26,180 nucleotides of DNA from Firmicutes bacterium CAG:555 (GCA_000431075.1 HF986897.1:15548-41727), one strand, 5' to 3'. Shown: positions 16,400 through 22,099, numbered from the stretch's first letter. Translations and numbers: made by a program. The notes: generated by a model from the letters alone, not told the origin.

Positions 16400-16678
16400 G
16401 ACAAGACTGCACACCTGACCTCGAAAATGCCATATGCCCGTTACGCCGGCAGCCGGCTCAGAACCGGCACCCTCACGGCACACGAAAAGCACCGCTTAAT
16501 GCTGCTCGGTTCCCCGCCTGACATGGTTCACGGGTTTCCGTTGCGCGAGACCGGCTCGTCAACGCTGCTTACCGGAGTCAGACGACACATGACAGACCCT
16601 AAATAAGGAATTCATCCCTGCTGTAGCGGATTGCAGGTTACAGGGCACCGCTAGCTCCCCAACTAGTGCAGCCTTGTC
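16400..16678 (-). ncRNA. ffs: Signal recognition particle RNA, large bacterial (Bacillus) type
   Basis: A 279-nt RNA with Alu and S domains. The ends pair as GACAAG-G-CTGCAC with GTGCAG-T-CTTGTC. Near the 5' end is the Alu core (GGGGAGCTAGCGGTGCCCTG ... CAGCAGGG). The S domain holds the Ffh-binding helix 8, GTCAGG-CGG-GGAA-CCG-AGCAGC with a GGAA tetraloop and the asymmetric AGCA loop, followed by ATTAAGCGGTG. Location directly upstream of dnaX is the conserved Firmicutes order. A T6 run lies 9-16 nt past the 3' end. Exact termini are estimated from base pairing. Confidence 0.93.
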
Positions 16679-16693
16679 AAAAGCCGCTAGAAT

Positions 16694-16722
16694 ATTATAA
16701 CGCAAATGCGGCATATAATCAA
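16694..16722 (-). promoter_or_regulatory. Promoter of the SRP RNA (and dnaX)
   Basis: Minus strand TTGATT (16722-16717), 17 nt, perfect TATAAT (16699-16694), placing the start within a few bases of the RNA 5' end. Confidence 0.75.
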
Positions 16723-16733
16723 CAAATATTTTC

Positions 16734-16761
16734 TTTACAAAAACGAAAAATGTGCTATAAT
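16734..16761 (+). promoter_or_regulatory. Promoter of tRNA-Ala
   Basis: TTTACA (16734-16739), 16 nt, perfect TATAAT (16756-16761). It is divergent from and close to the SRP RNA promoter. Confidence 0.75.
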
Positions 16762-16792
16762 ACAAAAGTGCCGAGCAATGACCGGCAAATAT

Positions 16793-16868
16793 GGGGTATT
16801 AGCTCAGTTGGTAGAGCGCCAGGTTCGCAATCTGGAGGTCAGGGGTTCGACCCCCCTATGCTCCACCA
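16793..16868 (+). tRNA. tRNA-Ala, anticodon CGC
   Basis: A complete cloverleaf. Acceptor GGGGTAT/ATGCTCC contains the G3:U70 wobble that is the alanine identity element. D-arm GCTC-AGTTGGTA-GAGC, anticodon stem CCAGG/TCTGG with loop TTCGCAA (anticodon CGC, reading GCG) and T-arm AGGGG-TTCGACC-CCCCT follow. The CCA end is encoded. Confidence 0.95.
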
Positions 16869-16899
16869 AAAAAGCCAAGTCTTTCGACTTGGCTTTTTT
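16868..16899 (+). terminator. Intrinsic terminator of tRNA-Ala
   Basis: AAAAAGCCAAGTC-TTTC-GACTTGGCTTTTTT directly after the CCA end. Confidence 0.93.
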
Positions 16900-17101
16900 A
16901 GCTAAGTAGATTCTTTCGGATTGGTTAAGTGCACTTCGTGCGTAAAGCTTGTCTTACGGCAAGTGAAGTGCCTGCGGGCGTGGGTGTATGCGGCACATGG
17001 GCAAAACATAAACAAGCAGCCGCTGCATGGTGTAAGCAATGTACAGACAGGTAAGCGAAGCTCTTTAATGCCACGCAACCGAAAAGTTGCGCAATAGTTG
17101 G
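16900..17101. other. Non-coding stretch with an imperfect stem-loop
   Basis: No credible gene is seen. GCACTTC (16931-16937) pairs with GAAGTGC (16965-16971), with an inner GTAA/TTAC pair (16942-16945, 16954-16957). There is no T-run and no associated promoter was found. A small RNA or gene remnant is possible but unsupported. Confidence 0.3.
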
Positions 17102-17130
17102 TTGAGTAAACCGGCCTTTTATGCTATATT
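17102..17130 (+). promoter_or_regulatory. Promoter of the membrane XRE regulator
   Basis: TTGAGT (17102-17107), 17 nt, TATATT (17125-17130), 25 nt before the start codon at 17156. Confidence 0.65.
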
Positions 17131-17155
17131 GGCAGCAAGAAAGGAGACAGGTCAC

Positions 17156-17506
17156 ATGCATTATTTTTCGATCAACCTGATTTTTGTCATAATTCTATTT
17201 GCTGCATTTTGGGGAGTTATAGGCTACCTCATCTATCTGCTTATTAAGGCGCTGAGAAAGTATATACGCTCCGAGCCGGTGAGGCGTGAGAAATCCGAAA
17301 GCGCAAGATCGCTCGGCGAGGTTCTCAAAAAGCACCGCACCGAGTGCAAGATGACGCAGGAGTTCGTGGCCGAGGCGATAGGCGTGAGCCGCCAAGCCGT
17401 CTCAAAGTGGGAGAGCGGAGCGTCCGACCCCAGCACGACAAATCTTATTGCCCTTGCAAATCTCTACGGCCTGACTGCCGAGGAGCTGCTGCAGGAAATG
17501 CAGTAA
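17156..17506 (+). CDS. Membrane-anchored XRE-family regulator
   Basis: 116 residues. An N-terminal hydrophobic helix (about 6-33, 'LIFVIILFAAFWGVIGYLIY') is followed by a basic linker and a C-terminal XRE helix-turn-helix (about 52-112: 'LGEVLKKHRTECKMTQEFVA', then 'AIGVSRQAVSKWESGASDPS'). The usual order in such clostridial proteins is reversed, with the DNA-binding domain first and membrane part last; here the anchor comes first. A start at 17156 is supported by AAAGGAGA; the longer in-frame start at 17087 lacks a ribosome-binding site and would pre-date the promoter. It is monocistronic. Its target is unknown, and a role in sensing membrane state is inference. Confidence 0.85.
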   Translation: MHYFSINLIFVIILFAAFWGVIGYLIYLLIKALRKYIRSEPVRREKSESARSLGEVLKKHRTECKMTQEFVAEAIGVSRQAVSKWESGASDPSTTNLIALANLYGLTAEELLQEMQ

Positions 17507-17510
17507 AAAG

Positions 17511-17542
17511 TCCGGTTTACCACATGTTAAGCCGGATTTTTT
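17511..17542 (+). terminator. Intrinsic terminator of the membrane XRE regulator
   Basis: TCCGG-T-TTA ... TAA-G-CCGGA stem followed by T6, 4 nt after the stop codon. Confidence 0.87.
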
Positions 17543-17551
17543 GCATAAATA

Positions 17552-17580
17552 TTGCAAAATGTTGCAGAGTGTGCTATTAT
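17552..17580 (+). promoter_or_regulatory. Promoter of the frameshifted small gene
   Basis: TTGCAA (17552-17557), 17 nt, TATTAT (17575-17580). A ribosome-binding site TAGGAG follows at about 17591. Confidence 0.6.
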
Positions 17581-17600
17581 ATGGGCGAGGTAGGAGTGCC

Positions 17601-17895
17601 ATGATCGTACGAAATGACGCTGTTTTGTGGGATAACGGCAGAGAGCGGCTGTATATTTTTGAAATGCCTCCCGAAAGTTGCTGCATAGCCGATCAGCCGT
17701 GACTTAAACGGCAGCTTCCGCCTTTGTGACATGGGATATGACACCGACGGATACATAGACTTCGCTATGACTACCAACGGCAAGGCTGAAGTGTCCGACC
17801 ACCTCGGCGCAACATCCTCACAGTGCTCTCTGCAATTTGAACTAAAGGCGGACCAAACAGTCCTAACGGCACTATTGCAAATTCTAAAAATATAA
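17601..17895 (+). pseudogene. Unrecognised small protein gene split by a +1 frameshift
   Basis: Frame 1 starts at 17601 after TAGGAG (MIVRNDAVLWDNGRERLYIF...) and stops at TGA 17700-17702. Frame 2 opens at 17701 with DLNGSFRLCDMGYDTDGYID and runs to TAA 17893-17895. Both parts use the C/G-ending codons of the region, so both look like real coding sequence. Joined by skipping T17700 they give about 97 residues. I do not recognise the protein. The junction reads CAG-CCG-TGA-C, a weak stop context after a slippery-type proline codon, similar in form to the +1 site of prfB (CTT-TGA-C), but no stimulatory Shine-Dalgarno lies just upstream. A simple mutation or assembly error is more likely than programmed shifting. 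Confidence 0.5.
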
Positions 17896-17907
17896 AAATT
17901 TGTTCAT

Positions 17908-18032
17908 AACCGTGTCCCCACATGTAAGTCTACGGACATGTATATAATAGAGGCCTGCATTGCAGGCTCCGTATACCTCCGGTATATGAAACATCGGGAA
18001 CAGCGGCAGGTAACCCCTGCCGCTGTTTTCCG
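17908..18032 (+). repeat. 125-bp structured repeat, copy 1 (candidate small RNA)
   Basis: Shares its last 92 nt (17941-18032) with copy 2 except one loop base, plus a common 13-nt head (AACCGTGTCCCCA). Four hairpins can be drawn: P1 CATGT/ACATG (17921-17940), P2 GGCCTGC/GCAGGCT (17952-17968), P3 CGTATACC-TCC-GGTATATG (17970-17988) and P4, a 12-bp stem AACAGCGGCAGG/CCTGCCGCTGTT (17999-18027) followed by T4, terminator-like. TATAAT at 17943 could be a -10 box, with no good -35. It lies just after the frameshifted gene. A short ORF across it exists in both copies but ignores the stems, so RNA or DNA structure is the better reading. Confidence 0.65.
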
Positions 18033-18048
18033 TTTCTGCGGCAATAAT

Positions 18049-18082
18049 AAAACGGACAAAGCTTTCGTGCTTTGTCCGTTTT
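18049..18082. terminator. Terminator at the end of the XRE repressor gene
   Basis: AAAACGGACAAAGC-TTTCGT-GCTTTGTCCGTTTT, symmetrical and so usable in both directions. It overlaps the repressor stop codon (18081-18083). Confidence 0.85.
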
Positions 18083-18317
18083 ACTTATTCAACTTTGAGC
18101 TACAGCCCTTTTGCTGGTTCGAGTTGAGGCCGAGTATATAGTCTGCAGACACATCATACAGACGACATAGCACGATAAGGTGCCTTATGGGCAGTTCATT
18201 TGCACCACGCTCATAGCGAGCGTACATAGTTTGCGAGGTGCCAAGAATTTGAGCCACTTGCTCCTGAGTTAGGTCATTATCCTCCCGGAGCGCTCGCAGT
18301 CGACAAATATAGTCCAA
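18081..18317 (-). CDS. Small XRE-family repressor
   Basis: 78 residues, almost all helix-turn-helix: 'LREDNDLTQEQVAQILGTSQ' and 'TMYARYERGANELPIRHLI' with the classical 'LYDVSADYILGL' end. The start is a TTG at 18317 with GGAGGTGA upstream; no ATG is available, and the rare start suggests low expression. It is divergent from the collagen-like lipoprotein gene, and inverted repeats with TTTAGT half-sites lie on both promoters. Inference: it represses itself and the lipoprotein gene. It is framed by the two 125-bp repeats together with that gene. Confidence 0.88.
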   Translation of the reverse strand: MDYICRLRALREDNDLTQEQVAQILGTSQTMYARYERGANELPIRHLIVLCRLYDVSADYILGLNSNQQKGCSSKLNK

Positions 18318-18336
18318 ATGAACTCACCTCCATTTT

Positions 18337-18348
18337 GGGCAGCTGCCC
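18337..18348. promoter_or_regulatory. 12-bp perfect palindrome in the repressor leader
   Basis: GGGCAGCTGCCC lies just upstream of the GGAGG of the repressor gene. In RNA it could fold next to the ribosome-binding site; as DNA it could be a binding site. No match to a known motif is claimed. Confidence 0.35.
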
Positions 18349-18386
18349 GGCCTAAAAGTATCAAAATAATAAAAAATTAAGAAAAT

Positions 18387-18404
18387 CTTTAGTCAATTCT
18401 AAAG
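18387..18404. promoter_or_regulatory. Operator-like inverted repeat on the repressor promoter
   Basis: CTTTAG-TCAATT-CTAAAG. On the minus strand it contains TTGACT (18396-18391), a likely -35 box of the repressor gene, followed 17 nt on by an AT-rich -10 (TTTATT). Half-sites match those of the operator at 18428-18449, pointing to autoregulation. Confidence 0.55.
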
Positions 18405-18422
18405 CAAAAAAGATATTTCCTC

Positions 18423-18451
18423 TTGACTTTAGTAAAAATCTTTACTAAAAT
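18423..18451 (+). promoter_or_regulatory. Promoter of the lipoprotein gene with embedded operator
   Basis: TTGACT (18423-18428), 17 nt, TAAAAT (18446-18451). A perfect 9-bp inverted repeat TTTAGTAAA-AATC-TTTACTAAA (18428-18449) fills the spacer and reaches into both boxes. A repressor bound here would exclude RNA polymerase. Confidence 0.7.
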
Positions 18452-18547
18452 GTTAAATAAAGTATTGGTATGCAACCATATGGATTTAAAGAGGTTTCTT
18501 ACCATCTGTTACAGACCCTGATTATCTCGGTAAAAAAGGAGAAAGAA

Positions 18548-19096
18548 ATGGAAATAGAGAAGAAGACAAGGAATGTAAAGGGGACAGTAGGGAGAATAAT
18601 AGCGATCATACTGGTAGCGGCGATGGCAGCGTGGCTGGTAAGCAGCTGCAACAAGCCGGAAAACGGTGCGAACGGATTATCAGCGTACGAGGTTGCTGTA
18701 AAGAACGGCTATAAAGGAACTGTTGAACAGTGGCTGGCATCCCTCGTCGGCGAAGCCGGCGAAAAAGGACAGGTCGGAAAATCTGCTTATGATCTGGCAG
18801 TCGAGAACGGTTATACCGGCACTGTGCAGCAGTGGCTGGTATCACTGATCGGCGACGCAGGCAAGAACGGCAGCTCCGGCGAGGACGGCGCAGCGGGCGC
18901 AAATGGCGAATCTGCCTATGAATTGGCAGTCAAGAACGGCTATACCGGAACCGAGGTGCAGTGGCTGGAGTCGCTTGTCGGCCCCATCGGTGCAAACGGA
19001 GCCGATGGCGCAAACGGCAAGAACGGTAACTGCATATTCCGGATGGATGACGGTTCCTGTTTCTGCAACATCAACGAGTGCATATATTGCATGTGA
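18548..19096 (+). CDS. Lipoprotein with SAYxxAVxNGYxGT repeats, collagen-like linkers and Cys-rich tail
   Basis: 182 residues. A basic N-terminus and hydrophobic segment (17-33) end in a lipobox, LVSSC (C34), so it is probably lipid-anchored outside the cell. Three repeats begin at 45, 79 and 122: SAYEVAVKNGYKGTVEQWLA, SAYDLAVENGYTGTVQQWLV and SAYELAVKNGYTGTEVQWLE, each followed by Gly-X-Y tracts (GEAGEKGQVGK; GDAGKNGSSGEDGAAGANGE; GPIGANGADGANGKNG). This repeat/collagen mix occurs in Firmicutes surface and phage-tail proteins; function is unknown. The tail after residue 161 has five Cys (CIFRMDDGSCFCNINECIYC). AAAAAGGAG supports the start at 18548 rather than the earlier in-frame ATG at 18470. 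Codon use is less GC-rich at the 5' end. Control by the divergent XRE repressor is predicted. Confidence 0.82.
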   Translation: MEIEKKTRNVKGTVGRIIAIILVAAMAAWLVSSCNKPENGANGLSAYEVAVKNGYKGTVEQWLASLVGEAGEKGQVGKSAYDLAVENGYTGTVQQWLVSLIGDAGKNGSSGEDGAAGANGESAYELAVKNGYTGTEVQWLESLVGPIGANGADGANGKNGNCIFRMDDGSCFCNINECIYCM

Positions 19097-19174
19097 TTGG
19101 TGGACTAATGGCACATCAGATAAGGGATCGTGGGGTAAAACGATCTCCATTCCGGCTTACTAATTACTTTAGGA

Positions 19175-19203
19175 GTGCTCATTTATTTGAAATGAATAAG
19201 CAC
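19175..19203 (+). other. Hairpin downstream of the lipoprotein gene
   Basis: GTGCT..ATT.ATT pairs with AAT.AAT.AGCAC with two mismatches; no T-run follows, so it is a weak terminator candidate. The stretch 19097-19268 otherwise holds nothing recognised. Confidence 0.3.
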
Positions 19204-19268
19204 CTTAAACCGGACCAAAATGCGCAGGCACAGGCCAATATGGTCTGTGGATGTGTAAGCTACAGACA

Positions 19269-19305
19269 ACGGTTTTTAAAAAATAAAAAATTTTTTAAAA
19301 ACCGT
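19269..19305. repeat. Perfect 15-bp AT-rich inverted repeat abutting repeat copy 2
   Basis: ACGGTTTTTAAAAAA (19269-19283) and its exact complement TTTTTTAAAAACCGT (19291-19305) flank a 7-nt loop. The right arm runs into the head of repeat copy 2 (AACCGTGTCCCC). It could act as a terminator for the lipoprotein transcript or mark the edge of a once-mobile sequence. Confidence 0.6.
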
Positions 19306-19424
19306 GTCCCCAAATGTCCGCTTGAGGACATATATATAATAGAGGCCTGCATTGCAGGCTCCGTATACCTCCGGTATATGAAACATCGGGAACAGCGGCA
19401 GGTAACTCCTGCCGCTGTTTTCCG
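19300..19424 (+). repeat. 125-bp structured repeat, copy 2 (candidate small RNA)
   Basis: Same length and order as copy 1. The 92 nt from 19333 differ from copy 1 only in the P4 loop (TAACT for TAACC). The P1 region differs: ATGTCC-GCTTGA-GGACAT here, CATGT...ACATG in copy 1, yet a stem is kept in both. TATAAT is at 19335. P4 (19391-19419) ends in T4 and would stop plus-strand transcription before the minus-strand met operon terminator. It follows the lipoprotein gene as copy 1 follows the frameshifted small gene. Confidence 0.65.
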
Positions 19425-19427
19425 CTT

Positions 19428-19476
19428 AAAAAACTGCCCCACGGCTACAGGCTGGGGTGCCTGCGGCTGTGGGGGC
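19428..19476 (-). terminator. Intrinsic terminator of the metQNI operon
   Basis: On the minus strand GCCCCCACAGCCGCAGGC pairs (with bulges) to GCCTGTAGCCGTGGGGC, then CAG and T6. It lies 13 nt after the metI stop. Confidence 0.85.
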
Positions 19477-19488
19477 GTCTAATATTAT

Positions 19489-20187
19489 TTACTTGAGACG
19501 CTTGTCGCTGCGCTTGGCGAGGTAGGTGCCGAGGCTCTGGAAGAGCTGAACGAGCAGAATGAGAATGATGACCGCAACGAACATGACGAGGTACTTGTAG
19601 CGATAGTAGCCGTAGTCGATGGCGATCTTGCCCAAGCCGCCGCCGCCGATGATGCCGCTCATCGCCGAATATCCCAAAATGGTGGTCAGCGCAATGGTAA
19701 CATTCTGAATAAGTGAGGGGATGCTCTCGGGGATCATGACCTTCCAGATTATCTGCGAGGGAGTCGCACCCATGCTCTGAGCAGCCTCAATGATGTTGCT
19801 GTCAAGCTCACGCAGACTGCTTTCTACAAGGCGGGCAACGAACGGGAACGCCGCAGCAACGAGCGGTACGATGGTCGCCGTCGTGCCGACCGCCGTGCCG
19901 ATGATTGCACGGGAGAGCGGCAGCACCATGATCATGAGGATAAGAAACGGGATCGAGCGCAAGAGGTTAATGACTGCATTGAGCACATGCATCAGCCACG
20001 CCGGCAGCGGCAGTACGCCGTTTTTTTCGCCGGTCACGAGCAGTACGCCGAGCGGCAGGCCGATCAGCAGCGAAAGTGCGGTGCTGAGCACCGTGACATA
20101 GAAGGTCTCCCACAGAGCGGTGGGCATGCCCGGCAGAGCGGAGATGAGATCCTGTATGGATTGTTCGGAAAACAAATTATTGTACAT
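19489..20187 (-). CDS. metI: Methionine ABC importer, permease
   Basis: Membrane subunit of the MetNIQ D/L-methionine importer, 232 residues with five predicted helices. The EAA-type coupling loop is 'EAAQSMGATPSQIIWKVMIP', which contacts the ATPase MetN. The family motif 'SAMSGIIGGGGLGKIAIDYG' is near the C-terminus. The start at 20187 has AGGAGG 9 nt upstream inside metN and overlaps metN by 11 nt; an earlier in-frame ATG at 20214 lacks a ribosome-binding site. Last gene of the operon. Confidence 0.95.
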   Translation of the reverse strand: MYNNLFSEQSIQDLISALPGMPTALWETFYVTVLSTALSLLIGLPLGVLLVTGEKNGVLPLPAWLMHVLNAVINLLRSIPFLILMIMVLPLSRAIIGTAVGTTATIVPLVAAAFPFVARLVESSLRELDSNIIEAAQSMGATPSQIIWKVMIPESIPSLIQNVTIALTTILGYSAMSGIIGGGGLGKIAIDYGYYRYKYLVMFVAVIILILLVQLFQSLGTYLAKRSDKRLK

Positions 20188-21184
20188 CGCCGTCAACCTC
20201 CTGAGCCGTAACATTCGCTACGGTCGAAATAAACTTTATCGCACGGTCGTACTGTGCGCTGGGGATGCCTATGAGCAGGCTTCCATACACTTCCTCGGAA
20301 AGCTTCTGAGTAGAAGCGGAAATGACATTGCAGAAAATGTTCTCCTCGGCTGCAAGGCGTGCAACGAGCGGGATGCCGGTCGTGCGACTGTCACGGAAGA
20401 TAAGCCGTACACGGCGCTCGGCCGCAGGGTCGGAGACCATTGTGTCCACACCGCCGGGAAACACCAGCCTGCGTCCGGCGGCGGACTTGGGAGCGGCAAA
20501 GACTGCGGCGACGAGGCCTTCCTCGGCAACGCAGCCGTCATCTAAGATGGCAACATGGTTGCACACCTCTTTGACGACGCTCATCTGGTGGGTGATGATG
20601 ACCACGGTGATACCGAGTTTTGCGTTAATATCCTTGATAAGCTCGAGTATCTGACGGGTGGTCTTGGGGTCGAGCGCACTGGTCGCCTCGTCGCACAGCA
20701 GAACCTTGGGGTTTGTTGCCAGCGCACGGGCGATCGCAATACGCTGCTTCTGACCGCCGGAAAGCTGTGCAGGGTATGCATCGGCTTTGTCGGGCAAACC
20801 GACAAGCTCCAAAAGCTCACGAGCCTTTTTCTCGGCATCCGTCTTCTTTACGCCCGATATCTCCATCGGGAAGCAGATGTTCTTAAGGCAGGTGCGCTGC
20901 ATGAGCAGGTTAAAGTGCTGGAATATCATCGTGATATCACGACGGGCTGCACGAAGCTGAGACGGAGACATGGTGTCAAGGTGCTCGCCGTTGACGATGA
21001 CCTCGCCGCTGGTGGGACGCTCGAGCAGGTTGATGCATCTGACAAGTGTTGACTTGCCGGCACCGGACATGCCGATGATACCGTAAATGTCCCCGTCCTC
21101 GATTGTGAGGGAAACATTCTTGAGTGCGTCCACCTCTCCTGTTCCGGAGTCAAAGGTCTTGCTTACATTTTTAAGTTCTATCAT
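20177..21184 (-). CDS. metN: Methionine ABC importer, ATP-binding protein
   Basis: 335 residues. The ATPase domain has Walker A GMSGAGKST (38-46), Q-loop 'IFQHFNLL' (87-94), signature LSGGQKQ (141-147), Walker B VLLCDEATSALD (161-172) and switch His 'IITHQMSVV' (197-205). Residues about 260-335 form the NIL (ACT-like) domain that binds methionine and shuts the transporter (trans-inhibition), so activity is controlled by cytoplasmic Met in addition to the attenuator. A start at 21184 has GGAGGGAAA upstream. It begins 25 nt after metQ. Confidence 0.96.
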   Translation of the reverse strand: MIELKNVSKTFDSGTGEVDALKNVSLTIEDGDIYGIIGMSGAGKSTLVRCINLLERPTSGEVIVNGEHLDTMSPSQLRAARRDITMIFQHFNLLMQRTCLKNICFPMEISGVKKTDAEKKARELLELVGLPDKADAYPAQLSGGQKQRIAIARALATNPKVLLCDEATSALDPKTTRQILELIKDINAKLGITVVIITHQMSVVKEVCNHVAILDDGCVAEEGLVAAVFAAPKSAAGRRLVFPGGVDTMVSDPAAERRVRLIFRDSRTTGIPLVARLAAEENIFCNVISASTQKLSEEVYGSLLIGIPSAQYDRAIKFISTVANVTAQEVDGDVQ

Positions 21185-21209
21185 GAATATTTCCCTCCAA
21201 AAATACTGC

Positions 21210-22085
21210 TTACTTGCCGCTTACTGCATCCAGAGTTTTCTGAGTGCCGCCGTACAGGCCCATGGGCTCGACATGGATGGAAGCAACGGAAACGATGTGA
21301 GTGTTCTGCTGAGCGTTGAAGTCGTCGAGGTAAGGAGTGTGCTGGAAGTAGTTTGCGATGCAGGTACCGTCCTCAACAACGGTGTTGGGGACAACATAAT
21401 CGTTGTAGGTCTGGATGTCGAGGGTAATGTCCTTCTCGGCGAGGATCTGCTTTGCGACCTCAAGGATCTCTGCGTGGGGTGTGGGAGATGCTGCGACGGA
21501 GATGGTGCTGCCCTTCAGTGCTGCGTAATCGACGCTGCTGTCAAAACCGTCGGTGGGGTTATCAACGGTGGAAACGACGCTGCCTGCGTATTTCTCGTTG
21601 ATGAAGTCTGCGACCTTCTTGCTCTCTAAAGCTGCCTTGAGTGCCTTGACTGCATCGGAATTTTCATTGCCGGACTTAACTGCGAGGATGTTTGCGTATG
21701 CAGAGGAGGAGCCTTCCTTGAACAGGGAGTCCTTAACGGGGTTGAGACCTGCATTGATTGCGTAGTTGGAGTTGATGACTGCGTAGGAAACATCGGGGAG
21801 CAGGCTGGGGATAGCAGCGGCCTCGGCCTCGACTATCTCAACATTGTACGGATTCTCGACAATGTCGTTCTTGGTAGCGGTGATGCCTGCGCCGTCCTTG
21901 AGCTTGATGATACCGGCTTCCTGCAGCAGGAGCAGTGCACGGGCTTCGTTGGTGGTGTCGTTGGGAACTGCGATCTTTATTACTTCGTCCTTGGCATCAT
22001 CGCCGCCGTTATTAGAGCAGGCTGCCAGAGCAAAGGTGAGGACGATTGCGAGTGCGAGAGCGATTATCTTAGTAAACTTTTTCAT
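21210..22085 (-). CDS. metQ: Methionine-binding lipoprotein of the MetNIQ importer
   Basis: 291 residues of the NLPA/MetQ family. Signal peptide and lipobox 'TFALAACSNN' with C23 anchor it to the outer face of the membrane. Typical motifs follow: 'IKIAVPNDTTNEARALLLLQ', 'NPYNVEIVEAEAAAIPSLLP', 'DYVVPNTVVEDGTCIANYFQ' and 'HTPYLDDFNAQ', the last lining the methionine site. AAAGGAG precedes the ATG. First gene of metQ-metN-metI, transcribed through the leader at 22086-22440. Confidence 0.95.
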   Translation of the reverse strand: MKKFTKIIALALAIVLTFALAACSNNGGDDAKDEVIKIAVPNDTTNEARALLLLQEAGIIKLKDGAGITATKNDIVENPYNVEIVEAEAAAIPSLLPDVSYAVINSNYAINAGLNPVKDSLFKEGSSSAYANILAVKSGNENSDAVKALKAALESKKVADFINEKYAGSVVSTVDNPTDGFDSSVDYAALKGSTISVAASPTPHAEILEVAKQILAEKDITLDIQTYNDYVVPNTVVEDGTCIANYFQHTPYLDDFNAQQNTHIVSVASIHVEPMGLYGGTQKTLDAVSGK

Positions 22086-22099
22086 TTTTATATACTCCT

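Noticed and set aside
16666..16909. Two frames over the tRNA reading 'AQLVERQVRN' or 'SVGRAPGSQS'
   Set aside because: These are the well-known spurious translations of tRNA genes.
16925..17161. 78-codon minus-strand frame (MHVTCLLSCC...)
   Set aside because: No ribosome-binding site or promoter, odd composition, and it overlaps the promoter of the regulator gene.
17938..18141. Short ORF (MYIIEACIAGSVYLRYMKHR...) that recurs at 19350
   Set aside because: It recurs only because the 125-bp repeat recurs. It runs across all stem-loops, has no ribosome-binding site, and the single base change between copies falls in a loop, as expected for RNA.
18606..19150. Minus-strand frames inside the lipoprotein gene
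   Set aside because: Arg/Pro-rich antisense reading of the Gly-X-Y and module repeats; no start signals.
17908..19424. Composite transposon bounded by the two 125-bp repeats
   Set aside because: No transposase or recombinase lies between them and no target duplication could be seen, so it is reported only as a direct-repeat-flanked cassette.
17908..19424. CRISPR array
   Set aside because: Only two copies, 125 bp long and 1.4 kb apart; no short regularly spaced repeats or cas genes anywhere in the window.
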